NCBI GenBank assembly: GCA_964405805.1
Contig: CAYOPE010000017.1
Location: 1 to 19,355, forward strand
Reading direction: 5' to 3'
Source of the DNA: CAYOPE01 sp964405805
GTDB taxonomy: Bacteria; Patescibacteriota; Doudnabacteria; UBA920; O2-02-FULL-48-8
DNA length: 19,355 nucleotides
Made by a program: the position numbers and the translations under genes. This document shows, piece after piece, positions 7,756 through 14,778 of this stretch (the first letter of the stretch is position 1; the number at the start of each line of letters is the position of its first letter). The notes below the pieces were generated by a model. It did not search any database. It saw only the letters and a list, made by a program, of their open reading frames with translations, and was not told the origin of the DNA.

Positions 7756-8384
7756 CCAAACGCTATGTTATTTCGTTAGGTGGATCACTAATTGTGCCAG
7801 AAGAGATTGATGTAAAGTTTTTAGCCGAGTTGCGTAAACTTTTGGCTGCCAGGAAAAAAGATTTTTTCGCAATTGCTCCGGGCGGTGGCAGGACTGCGAG
7901 AAAATACTTCGAGGCTGCTAAATTGTTGGGTGTTTCTAACTCTGATGACTTAGATTGGCTTGGAATTTTTGCAGTCAGATTGAACAGATTGCTTCTAAAG
8001 GAAATTTTTGTTAGAACGAAAAATGTCGAGATTATCGATACAAAAAATGCTAAGCCTGGCCAGTCATCGGACGCACATGCTGTGGAATTTGCTATTCAGT
8101 CGAGAGGGTCAGTGATTATAAATTTGAGCAATGTTGACTATGTTTACGATAAAAATCCGAAGAAGTACAAAGATGCAAAGCCTCTGAAAAATATTACCTG
8201 GGCAGATTTTCGAAAAATTGTAGGCAATAAGTGGAAGGCTGTTCAGAGCTGGCCGTTTGACCCAGTATCTTCTAGAGAAGCCGAGAAACACGGATTGAAA
8301 GTTGTCTTCATGAACGGCAAGAATTTGAAAAACCTGGAGAATTTTCTTTCAGGAAAAGCGTTTAAAGGAACGGTGATTAACTGA
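7752..8384 (+). CDS. pyrH: UMP kinase, amino acid kinase family (archaeal-like form)
   Basis: Predicted to phosphorylate UMP to UDP in pyrimidine nucleotide synthesis. ATG 7752 is chosen because it gives an ATGA overlap with ftsQ and starts at YVISLGGSLIVP; the in-frame ATG at 7719 would lie deep in ftsQ. The product is 210 residues, shorter than the roughly 240 of standard bacterial PyrH. Amino acid kinase marks: SLGGSL phosphate loop, AIAPGGGRTAR, the DDLDWLGIFAVRLNRLLL helix, NVDYVYDKNPKKY (usual T.VDGVY..DPK), and a C-terminal FDPVSSREAEKHGLKV segment that resembles archaeal UMP kinases. Presence inside a cell wall and division chain is plausible since UDP-sugars need UTP, but may just be genome packing. 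Related small-molecule kinases cannot be fully excluded. Confidence 0.82.
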   Translation: MTKRYVISLGGSLIVPEEIDVKFLAELRKLLAARKKDFFAIAPGGGRTARKYFEAAKLLGVSNSDDLDWLGIFAVRLNRLLLKEIFVRTKNVEIIDTKNAKPGQSSDAHAVEFAIQSRGSVIINLSNVDYVYDKNPKKYKDAKPLKNITWADFRKIVGNKWKAVQSWPFDPVSSREAEKHGLKVVFMNGKNLKNLENFLSGKAFKGTVIN

Positions 8385-9160
8385 TGGATAAAATTTTTAT
8401 CAAAAACCGAAAGGGGCAGAAGCTTGCGGTAATTGTTGAGCAGCCAGAGGGTGAAGCGATGGGTTTAGCCTTTGTGATGCACGGCCTAGGAGGCTTTAAA
8501 GAGCAGCCGCATATCCGCACTAAGGCTGAGGCTTTTTTTGAAAATGGTTATACAACAGTGACTTTTGATACGACAAATAGTATCGGTGAAAGTGACGGTA
8601 AGTATGAAGACGCGACGATCACAAACAATTTTAAGGACTTAGAAGATGTGATTGATTGGAGTAAGTCTCAAAAATGGTATCAAGAACCCTTTTGTCTTGC
8701 AGGGCATAGTTTAGGAGGGATTAGCACTGGCTTGTATGCTGAGATTTACCCCCAACGAGTTAAGAGTTTGGTTCCTTTTGGAACTGTAGTTTCAGGTAAG
8801 CTAAGTGCTGAAACTTTAGAACATCGAAAAGACCGGAAAGATTGGCAAAGAACGGGTTGGCTTGTCAGTGAAAGTGCTAGCAAGCCCGGAGTAATAAAAA
8901 GATTGCCATGGTCTCATATGAAAAACCGGATGCAATATGATCTTTTACCTAAAGTTGACAAATTAACAATGCCAGTGTTACTGGTGGTGGGTTCTGAAGA
9001 TGAGGGGACGCCACCTGAACATCAAAAAATTTTATTCGATTCGCTTCCGGGCAGGAAAGAGATGTACGTGGTTGAAAAAGCACCTCACACTTTTCGAGAG
9101 CCAGAGCATTTAGCAGAACTCAAACAAATTTTGGACAGATGGATTAAGAATTTAAAGTAG
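8384..9160 (+). CDS. Alpha/beta-fold hydrolase (esterase-like)
   Basis: A second serine hydrolase, 258 residues, not closely similar to the one at 3643. Features: FVMHGLGGFKEQP (30-42, oxyanion region), TVTFDTTNSIGESDG (58-72), nucleophile elbow GHSLGG at 107-112 with S109, acid D206 in VGSEDEGTPP, and H235 in KAPHTF. The layout matches cytosolic acyl-hydrolase/esterase types such as those annotated as BAAT/acyl-CoA thioester hydrolase-like or DLH-like; the substrate is unknown. No signal peptide is visible. The ATG shares one base with the stop of the UMP kinase (TGATG). It ends the chain of overlapping genes and converges on the regulator gene; the 49-base gap contains one copy of the CGATCGG motif. 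Confidence 0.85.
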   Translation: MDKIFIKNRKGQKLAVIVEQPEGEAMGLAFVMHGLGGFKEQPHIRTKAEAFFENGYTTVTFDTTNSIGESDGKYEDATITNNFKDLEDVIDWSKSQKWYQEPFCLAGHSLGGISTGLYAEIYPQRVKSLVPFGTVVSGKLSAETLEHRKDRKDWQRTGWLVSESASKPGVIKRLPWSHMKNRMQYDLLPKVDKLTMPVLLVVGSEDEGTPPEHQKILFDSLPGRKEMYVVEKAPHTFREPEHLAELKQILDRWIKNLK

Positions 9161-9210
9161 AAAAGATTTCCAATATTATTGACGATCGGCCAAAAAATTA
9201 GACATCTTTT
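9161..9210. other. Convergent gap with inverted repeat
   Basis: AAAAGAT at 9161-9167 is mirrored by ATCTTTT at 9204-9210, enclosing about 36 bases that contain a CAAT/ATTG mini-stem and the CGATCGG motif. It may serve as a weak transcription end for both converging genes. The long loop makes this uncertain. Confidence 0.35.
9183..9197. repeat. CGATCGG-type motif, copy downstream of the regulator
   Basis: CGATCGGCCAAAAAA at 9183-9197 matches CGATCGGTCAAAAAG at 9702-9716 in 13 of 15 positions, in the same orientation, so the PaaX-like gene lies between two direct copies. The core CGATCG is palindromic. Possible roles are a second operator or the end of a small mobile unit. Confidence 0.5.
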
Positions 9211-9677
9211 TAAATATAGAAAACCTTGCCACTAATAACTTTGACGTAAGATTTAATTTTAAGTTCCTCAATCAATTCCTTCAATTCATCTGAAATTTCG
9301 AGCGGACTAATAAGTGCACTTTTTTGAATTAACGTATACCCGTTTTTTGCCAAGTAACGACGAAAAATATTTCTTGCTCGTCTTTTTTCTTCAGGGATAT
9401 CGAATAGGATCACGGTCGAAAGACCGTCGCCGCGCTGCTTTTTTATCGTTGGTTTTTGCAATAATATTTTACCTTTTTCTGTCAGAATAAAAGTGTTGCC
9501 GTATTTTTTCCTCTTTAAGGGTCTGATCAAGCCTTGCTTCTGGTATTTATGAATTCGGTGATAGAAAGTAGCGCGAGGATAGTGCATGTTCTGAATGCTT
9601 AGTCGGTGTGTAAGCGCTTTTTCTAGGAGATATCCGCCTTGCTTCATGAATTGTTTAAATTCTTCGCGATCAATCAT
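9210..9677 (-). CDS. PaaX-like transcriptional regulator with Cas2-like C-terminal domain
   Basis: A 155-residue predicted DNA-binding protein. Residues about 15-80 form a winged-helix region (LLEKALTHRLSIQN...ATFYHRIHKYQKQGLIRPLKRKKYG with the wing near FILTEKG). Residues about 86-155 begin TVILFDIPEEKRRARNIFRRYL, the ferredoxin-like fold shared by the PaaX C-terminal half and Cas2. Small proteins of this type are common in Patescibacteria and are often labelled Cas2 by automated annotation. No CRISPR array, cas1 or other cas gene is present here, so a regulatory role is the better reading. The gene is AT-rich (17/60 and 22/60 GC in two lines counted), alone on its strand, has its own promoter, and is flanked by CGATCGG motifs. 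Its targets are unknown. Confidence 0.75.
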   Translation of the reverse strand: MIDREEFKQFMKQGGYLLEKALTHRLSIQNMHYPRATFYHRIHKYQKQGLIRPLKRKKYGNTFILTEKGKILLQKPTIKKQRGDGLSTVILFDIPEEKRRARNIFRRYLAKNGYTLIQKSALISPLEISDELKELIEELKIKSYVKVISGKVFYI

Positions 9678-9683
9678 AGATTA

Positions 9684-9712
9684 AATGTACAATAAATTAG
9701 CCGATCGGTCAA
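9684..9712 (-). promoter_or_regulatory. Sigma70-type promoter of the PaaX-like gene, probably leaderless, overlapping a palindromic operator
   Basis: On the minus strand TTGACC (9707-9712) is followed after exactly 17 bases by TACATT (9684-9689), then 6 bases to the ATG at 9677. This predicts transcription starting at or next to the start codon. The perfect 8-bp palindrome CCGATCGG (9701-9708) overlaps the -35 box and the spacer, where a repressor would block RNA polymerase, so autoregulation is plausible. Confidence 0.55.
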
Positions 9713-9716
9713 AAAG
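9702..9716. repeat. CGATCGG-type motif, copy at the regulator promoter
   Basis: CGATCGGTCAAAAAG, the upstream partner of the copy at 9183-9197 (13/15 identical). Here it coincides with the -35 region of the regulator's promoter, which makes operator function more likely for this copy. Confidence 0.5.
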
Positions 9717-9741
9717 TGAGAAATTCAAATGAGCTTAATTC

Positions 9742-11214
9742 TTAGCCGATGTGGTATTCGGTGACGTAGATGTCGCCTTTGAAGCCTGGGGTATCGCCCC
9801 AGGATTTTTCTTGCACAGTTTGCCAGTTGCCAGGCACATTTGGTTTGCTACCGCCGAAGCCAGTAGTCCACAGTAGCCAGACAGTATCGTTTTTCTTGGC
9901 TTGTTTCAGATTCAAAATCAAATCATCATTAGTCAGGATTGCAGTGCCAGAAAAATGAGGAATAGTTTCAAGCGAGCCGGAAGAAATAAGCAAAGGATGG
10001 ATCGGCGTATGGTTGTAGTATTTGAAAGTAAAGTAAATAAAACTTGAGCCAACATAAATTTTATCATTTGCTCTGACGTTTTCATTGACAAATGTCGAGG
10101 CTGCTGCCATGCCCGGCTTATTTTTCACAGGACCCAGCTGCTGCCAGTTCCGGAAAAATAAAATAATCGAGACAATGGCAAAAACAGCAGTGAGAGTGCG
10201 TCGAGTTGTGTATTTAGGCACCAGAAAAAGTGTAGCAGCGATCAGAATCGAGAAATATAGGGATGCAAACACGAAGTAGCGATCCAGATAAATTGCTTGC
10301 TTAAAAGAAAGCAAGAGGGCCGCGACAAAAGGCAAGACTACGCTCAGGGCAATTAGCCATCGCGCGGGCTGCTTGGTCTCGCGGAAGAAATAAATGAGCA
10401 AAGCCAATGCAACAAGCGTAGTAATGATGAGAATCAGATGATTCTCGCCTTGGCCACCGAAGATCATTTTCCAGATAGTACCTGGAATGCTCCAGCGATC
10501 AGGCGCTGGAATCCAGTAAGCTTTCTCGACTCGTTTGATTTGCTGAAGTAGAGTAGGGATCCAAGGTAAAAACAAAAATACGCTTAGAGCATAGGCAGAA
10601 AAACCTTTCCACATGATTTGTTTTCTTTGCCAGAGACAGTAAAGGAAATAAAGTCCCTGAGCTGCGATTGAGAAAAATAAATAGTAATGGGTATAGAAGC
10701 AAGCTGCCACAGAAACAGCGTAAGCGATCCAGAAGGAAGTTTTGTTTGTGTTTAGAGCGCGGAGTAGTAGATAGCAAGAAAGCAGTAAAACAAAAGTCCC
10801 AAGTGTGTACATGCGCGCTTCGAGCGAATACTGAACCTGAAAAGGATTGATAGCGAGAAATAAAGCCGCGACAATTGCCAATTTTTCATTATTGAAGGCT
10901 TCTTTGACAAAGAGGTAGCCAGCGTAGATGGTCAAGATGCCGAACAGGATTGATAGCGACCGAAGAGAGATGAGACTAGACCCAAAAACATAGCTCCAAA
11001 GTCGCAAAATCCAATAGTAGAGTGGCGGATGGACGTCGAGACCGATGCGATACATCATTTCGCGCCACGAGTAGCGGATGTAGAGAGCAGAGAAGGCTTC
11101 ATCATGCCAGAGTGCGACAGCGGTATTGTTATAAATGCGCATCAGACCGCCCAAGATAAGTATAGGTACTAGCCAAACAGTCGTATGATTTTTTACGGGG
11201 CTATTTTTCTTCAT
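9742..11214 (-). CDS. GT39-type membrane glycosyltransferase (ArnT/PMT-like)
   Basis: A 490-residue polytopic membrane protein predicted to transfer a sugar from a polyprenyl-phosphate donor to an acceptor on the outer face of the membrane. GT-C fold marks: the first membrane helix ends at an acidic motif HDEA (37-40, the catalytic aspartate loop), then DVHPPLYYWILRLW (60-73), and YSLEARMYTL (129-138), all typical of the GT39/dolichyl-phosphate-mannose family. About ten further hydrophobic helices follow, then a soluble C-terminal domain of roughly 130 residues (from about residue 360). Its start overlaps the 3' end of the next GT39 gene upstream by 14 bases, so the two are co-transcribed. 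The sugar and acceptor (lipid, glycan or protein) cannot be deduced. Confidence 0.85.
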   Translation of the reverse strand: MKKNSPVKNHTTVWLVPILILGGLMRIYNNTAVALWHDEAFSALYIRYSWREMMYRIGLDVHPPLYYWILRLWSYVFGSSLISLRSLSILFGILTIYAGYLFVKEAFNNEKLAIVAALFLAINPFQVQYSLEARMYTLGTFVLLLSCYLLLRALNTNKTSFWIAYAVSVAACFYTHYYLFFSIAAQGLYFLYCLWQRKQIMWKGFSAYALSVFLFLPWIPTLLQQIKRVEKAYWIPAPDRWSIPGTIWKMIFGGQGENHLILIITTLVALALLIYFFRETKQPARWLIALSVVLPFVAALLLSFKQAIYLDRYFVFASLYFSILIAATLFLVPKYTTRRTLTAVFAIVSIILFFRNWQQLGPVKNKPGMAAASTFVNENVRANDKIYVGSSFIYFTFKYYNHTPIHPLLISSGSLETIPHFSGTAILTNDDLILNLKQAKKNDTVWLLWTTGFGGSKPNVPGNWQTVQEKSWGDTPGFKGDIYVTEYHIG

Positions 11215-12778
11215 AGACTAGCATGATCAATTGTCCGAATTCGTTGCGCGACTGGTTTATCAGCTTCGCTTTCGGATGAGTTTTCATAAATTTTATGCGG
11301 TCGTAGATCGTACTTTGCGTAAAGATCACTTCGTCGCCCTTTTTTAGTTTCACTTCATAGGTATGAGCCGGATCAACTAAGACATAGGGTTGATTTGTGT
11401 CAGTAGTCAGGTATTCAACTGTCTGGACTGAAAAAGTATCGAGAGATAAGTAAGTTCGATTTTTTGTATTTCTTTGATTGAGATAGTCACTGACAGTCGT
11501 CAGGTCTGATCGGAAAAAATAATAGTAGTCTTCAGACGCAGCAGCGATTCCGAAGTAAAGCGCAAAATTGTAGACTAGTATAGTAAGGAAAAACGTCGCG
11601 ACTATCAGATATTTTTGGATTTTCATGTCCCGGTGATGAGGCATGCGTTCCCAGGCCCAGTTTACGCCCCAGGCACTCAGTATGAAAAGAGGCGGAATGA
11701 CGCCAGTCAGACGAAGCCCGTGAGGAATTCCTTCTGCCGTACTAATTTCTGGAACCAACATAAACCAAAACCAACAGGCGAGTAAAGCTTTATAAAAAGT
11801 TGTCGGTTGAATACTTTTCTGCCAAATTTCTTTTACGAGCTGAATGCCAGCTATAGTACAAATCACAACTGCGACGGCAAAAAACGGGCTGATGAGCGGA
11901 GTTAAAAAGGGGAAGCCGGAGATATTATGTCGCCAATTGAGATCGCCTTGGGTAAAAAAACTGAGAATTGTGGCTTTAAAAACAGAAATAATGGTCCCAA
12001 TCAAGTCTCCATGGTTTAACTCAGGGTTAAATACTGAGACCTGGCCTGAGCGGCCTACAAAACTTCCTGGATGATGAAAAAAATAGCTGGCAATCCATGA
12101 TACCGTAGCTAAGAATGTAGCGAAGAAGACTAGTTTGTATTTGGTGAACTCAACAAACATCCAATGCAGTTTGTGACGAAACGCCAGAGCGAGAAGCACG
12201 AAAAATCCGAACACCAGAGGAATCATCATGCGGAAAGAAGTGTAGGTATAGAAACCAAGACCGAAAAATAATCCCGCCAGAGCTGCTGACCAGTATTTAG
12301 TTTTCGGTTCTTTTGACTGGAAGAATTTTATGAGAAATAGGATTGTTAGTGCGCTTATCAGCGGTACAGTGTTTGCACGAAAAGCAGTTCTGCTGACGTC
12401 TACTGCATAGCTAGAGACAGCCAAAAAGAAAGAAGCGAGAAGTGCCACTCTTTTTCCAAACATCATTTTTGCTAGAAAGTAAACTGCTAGCACTGAGAGA
12501 AACCCAAATGCTGCAGAAACAATATGAAATTGCCAGGCACCTGTGCCGAAGAGTGCTGCTGACAGCCATTCGAAATAAAAAAACAAAGCTTCGCGGCCAT
12601 TACCCCGCTCGTAGAAGGGCTGGATTTGCCCATGGCGCATAAGATTGATATCAAGGCCATTGGCAGCCTCATCTGGGAAAAGTCCTCCGGGTAGATGGGA
12701 GATTTGCCAAAAACGGAAGAAAAAAGCTAAGCCCAAAATACAGAGCAAGACCCAGTTGTTTTTTAGCCAATTTTTCAT
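11201..12778 (-). CDS. GT39-type membrane glycosyltransferase
   Basis: A 525-residue polytopic protein, first of two GT39-type genes. The start at 12778 is preferred (MKNWLKNNWVLL, leading straight into the first membrane helix); the same frame is open 53 codons further upstream, but that part is hydrophilic, unlike the family, and would run antisense over the divergent gene at 12792. Motifs: FPDEAAN (34-40, catalytic acidic loop), GREALFFYF (61-69), and SRTAFRAN (129-136). Multiple membrane helices fill residues 8-465 and a soluble tail of about 100 residues ends the protein. The acidic loop context GGLFPDEA..GLD is that of PMT/ArnT-like enzymes using polyprenyl-phospho-sugars. The paralogue directly downstream shares the fold but not close identity, so the two probably add different sugars. 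Confidence 0.83.
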   Translation of the reverse strand: MKNWLKNNWVLLCILGLAFFFRFWQISHLPGGLFPDEAANGLDINLMRHGQIQPFYERGNGREALFFYFEWLSAALFGTGAWQFHIVSAAFGFLSVLAVYFLAKMMFGKRVALLASFFLAVSSYAVDVSRTAFRANTVPLISALTILFLIKFFQSKEPKTKYWSAALAGLFFGLGFYTYTSFRMMIPLVFGFFVLLALAFRHKLHWMFVEFTKYKLVFFATFLATVSWIASYFFHHPGSFVGRSGQVSVFNPELNHGDLIGTIISVFKATILSFFTQGDLNWRHNISGFPFLTPLISPFFAVAVVICTIAGIQLVKEIWQKSIQPTTFYKALLACWFWFMLVPEISTAEGIPHGLRLTGVIPPLFILSAWGVNWAWERMPHHRDMKIQKYLIVATFFLTILVYNFALYFGIAAASEDYYYFFRSDLTTVSDYLNQRNTKNRTYLSLDTFSVQTVEYLTTDTNQPYVLVDPAHTYEVKLKKGDEVIFTQSTIYDRIKFMKTHPKAKLINQSRNEFGQLIMLVYEEK

Positions 12779-12784
12779 TATAAT
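12756..12784 (+). promoter_or_regulatory. Promoter-like site of the small membrane protein gene (leaderless spacing)
   Basis: A perfect TATAAT at 12779-12784 lies 7 bases before the ATG at 12792. Seventeen bases upstream is TTGTTT (12756-12761), a 3/6 match to the -35 consensus. The -10 is part of ATTATAAT, an 8-bp palindrome that abuts and overlaps the minus-strand GT39 start, so it could serve both directions. Confidence 0.45.
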
Positions 12785-12791
12785 TTGGTAG

Positions 12792-13169
12792 ATGTTTGTT
12801 GCGAAATTAAATGAGGTTTTAGCCTCAAAAAAGTCATTTATTTCGGATCCGATAAATTCCCGAAGTTTAGTCGGCGCCGGTCTTTTAAATATTATACATT
12901 GGATACTACTCCTGATCAAGATCAAGCCCTCGAGCACAAATATTTTGTTGCATTATAACGTCGTCTACGGTTCAGATTTAATTTCGAAAAGTTGGTACGT
13001 CTACTGGATTCCTCTGTTGGCTTTGATTTTACTTTTGTTGAATTTTTTCGTTTCCAGCTTGTTTTATAAAAAAGAAAAATTAGCTTCGTATTTTCTAAGC
13101 ATGGCCACGATCGCAGTGCAGCTAATTTTTTTGTCAGCTAGTATCATTTTGATTATTGCCAATGACTAA
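12792..13169 (+). CDS. Small integral membrane protein of unknown function
   Basis: I do not recognise a named family. The 125-residue product has three hydrophobic segments: about 27-44, 70-91 and 98-122. Between the first two is a short polar loop with the sequence HYNVVYGSDLI, and a KKEK patch separates the second and third. The N-terminal 25 residues are polar and probably cytoplasmic. Its end overlaps the start of the GT2-type glycosyltransferase gene by 8 bases, so the two are translated together and the protein may be an accessory or anchoring subunit for that enzyme; this rests on context only. It is divergent from the GT39 pair with only 13 bases between the start codons. Confidence 0.7.
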   Translation: MFVAKLNEVLASKKSFISDPINSRSLVGAGLLNIIHWILLLIKIKPSSTNILLHYNVVYGSDLISKSWYVYWIPLLALILLLLNFFVSSLFYKKEKLASYFLSMATIAVQLIFLSASIILIIAND

Positions 13170-14778
13170 TCATAAGAGAAAAATCTCGATCAGATTATTG
13201 GAAATTTTGCCTGGTTTTCTGACTTGGGCAACTTTGGTAGCTGCTATTGTGTTAGCCTATCTTCATCCCGTTTGGATTTCCGTTTATATTATTCTTTTCG
13301 ATTTGTTTTGGTTTTTGAAGGCTGGTAATGTCGCGATTCATCTGATGCACTCATACTACACGCTGAAGGTTCATCATCAAATCAATTGGCGAAGCTGGTC
13401 TGAGCAACTTTCAAGCCTTTCAAATTTTAAAAATTATTTGCGCCAGAGTATTGCTTCTGAAAAAAATGGCTCGCTTCGAAATTTATACCGCCAACAACTA
13501 GCGAAGCTTGAGGCCATCTCAGCTAATCGCAATCTAGATTGGACTCAAATTTATCATTTGATAATCGTTCCTTTGTATCAGGAAGGCTTGGAAGTTCTCG
13601 AGCCTGCTATAAGCTCGTATTCTAATTCCGACTATCCAAACGACAAATTAATTTTCGTGTTAGCTGTAGAGGAGCGTGCTGGTGCTGAGGCACTGAAGCG
13701 GGCAGAAGTTTTAAAGCGGGAGTTTGAACAGAAATTTCACTCCTTTACGATTATCGTCCACCCAGATGGTCTGGCAGGCGAGGCGCGTGGTAAAGGAGCA
13801 AACTGCGCTTATGCGGCAGAGAAAATCGCGCAAGAGATTACAAGTTGGGGTATTGCCTATGAAAACGTTATTGTTTCAAATTTTGACTGTGACACGACTG
13901 TGGCTCGAAATTATTTTTCGCACTTGACCTTTGATTTTTTGACCATAGACAAGCCACACCAAGCCAGCTATCAGCCCATGCCTGTATTCCATAATAACAT
14001 CTGGGACACTCCAGCTATTGCTCGCGTGATTGCGATTTCTTCATCTTTTTGGCAACTAGTAGAAGCATCAAGACCTGATCGACTAGTCACATTTTCTTCT
14101 CACTCTATGAGTTTCAGAACGTTGGTCGATGTCGGCTTCTGGCGGCGAGACCTGATACCAGAAGATTCGTACATTTTTTGGCAATGCTTCAATTATTTTA
14201 ACGGCGATTATCGAACTCATCCTCTGTTCACTGTTGTTTCCATGGACGCGGTTTTGGGCAAATCTTACTGGGGGACCTTGGTCGCTCAGTATAAACAGAA
14301 AAGACGGTGGGCCTGGGGCGCGATTCAGATTTCTTTAGTCTTTCCGCAGTTTGCGCATAACCAGCTTATGCCATTTTGGAAAAAAATACTTTATGGATAT
14401 CGGATGATTGAAGGGTATTATTTTTGGGCCACGGCATCGATCATGATCGCGATTTTAGGCTGGCTACCTTTGGTTTTGGGTGGAGCACGATTTGGTGACA
14501 CTGTTCTCGCTTTGAATTTACCAGTCTTGACCAAGGCCATCATGAGTATTGCTACTTTTTTTCTCCTGTTTTCAGTTTACATAAGTTTAGTCCTGCTCCC
14601 ACCCCGACCAAAAGGTTATAGTCGTTGGAAATCATTTTCTATGATTTGGCAGTGGATTTTCAGTCCGATTGTGTCATCAATTTTTGGCTCCCTGCCAGCA
14701 ATCGATGCGCAAACCAGACTAATGTTTGGCCGGTATATGGAATTCTGGGTCACTCCTAAGTATCGCAAAGTATTATGA
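13162..14778 (+). CDS. GT2-type membrane glycosyltransferase (processive-like)
   Basis: A 538-residue membrane glycosyltransferase. ATG 13162 is chosen over the TTG at 13156 two codons upstream. Two membrane helices lie at about 14-34 and 38-56, a GT-A catalytic domain at roughly 130-390, and further helices at about 420-440 and 455-480. Catalytic marks: ARGKGANCAYA (208-218), the acidic NFDCDT (240-245) for metal and sugar-nucleotide binding, ED at 334-335 in IPEDSYIFWQ (catalytic base), and QKRRW at 379-383, corresponding to the Q..RW motif of cellulose-synthase-like enzymes. These suggest synthesis and perhaps export of a polysaccharide or glycolipid. About 75 residues between the second helix and the catalytic core are a polar helical insertion. 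It overlaps the following gene by ATGA. Confidence 0.85.
   Translation: MTNHKRKISIRLLEILPGFLTWATLVAAIVLAYLHPVWISVYIILFDLFWFLKAGNVAIHLMHSYYTLKVHHQINWRSWSEQLSSLSNFKNYLRQSIASEKNGSLRNLYRQQLAKLEAISANRNLDWTQIYHLIIVPLYQEGLEVLEPAISSYSNSDYPNDKLIFVLAVEERAGAEALKRAEVLKREFEQKFHSFTIIVHPDGLAGEARGKGANCAYAAEKIAQEITSWGIAYENVIVSNFDCDTTVARNYFSHLTFDFLTIDKPHQASYQPMPVFHNNIWDTPAIARVIAISSSFWQLVEASRPDRLVTFSSHSMSFRTLVDVGFWRRDLIPEDSYIFWQCFNYFNGDYRTHPLFTVVSMDAVLGKSYWGTLVAQYKQKRRWAWGAIQISLVFPQFAHNQLMPFWKKILYGYRMIEGYYFWATASIMIAILGWLPLVLGGARFGDTVLALNLPVLTKAIMSIATFFLLFSVYISLVLLPPRPKGYSRWKSFSMIWQWIFSPIVSSIFGSLPAIDAQTRLMFGRYMEFWVTPKYRKVL

Noticed and set aside
9210..9677. Cas2 and a CRISPR locus
   Set aside because: The C-terminal fold resembles Cas2, but the protein has an N-terminal winged helix and there is no repeat-spacer array, cas1 or other cas gene in the window.
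12779..12937. N-terminal extension of the GT39 gene by 53 codons
   Set aside because: The extension is hydrophilic, unlike the family, and overlaps the divergent gene antisense. The start at 12778 leads straight into the first membrane helix.
13156..13161. TTG start for the GT2 gene
   Set aside because: An ATG two codons later gives the usual short overlap with the preceding gene, and the two extra residues add nothing.
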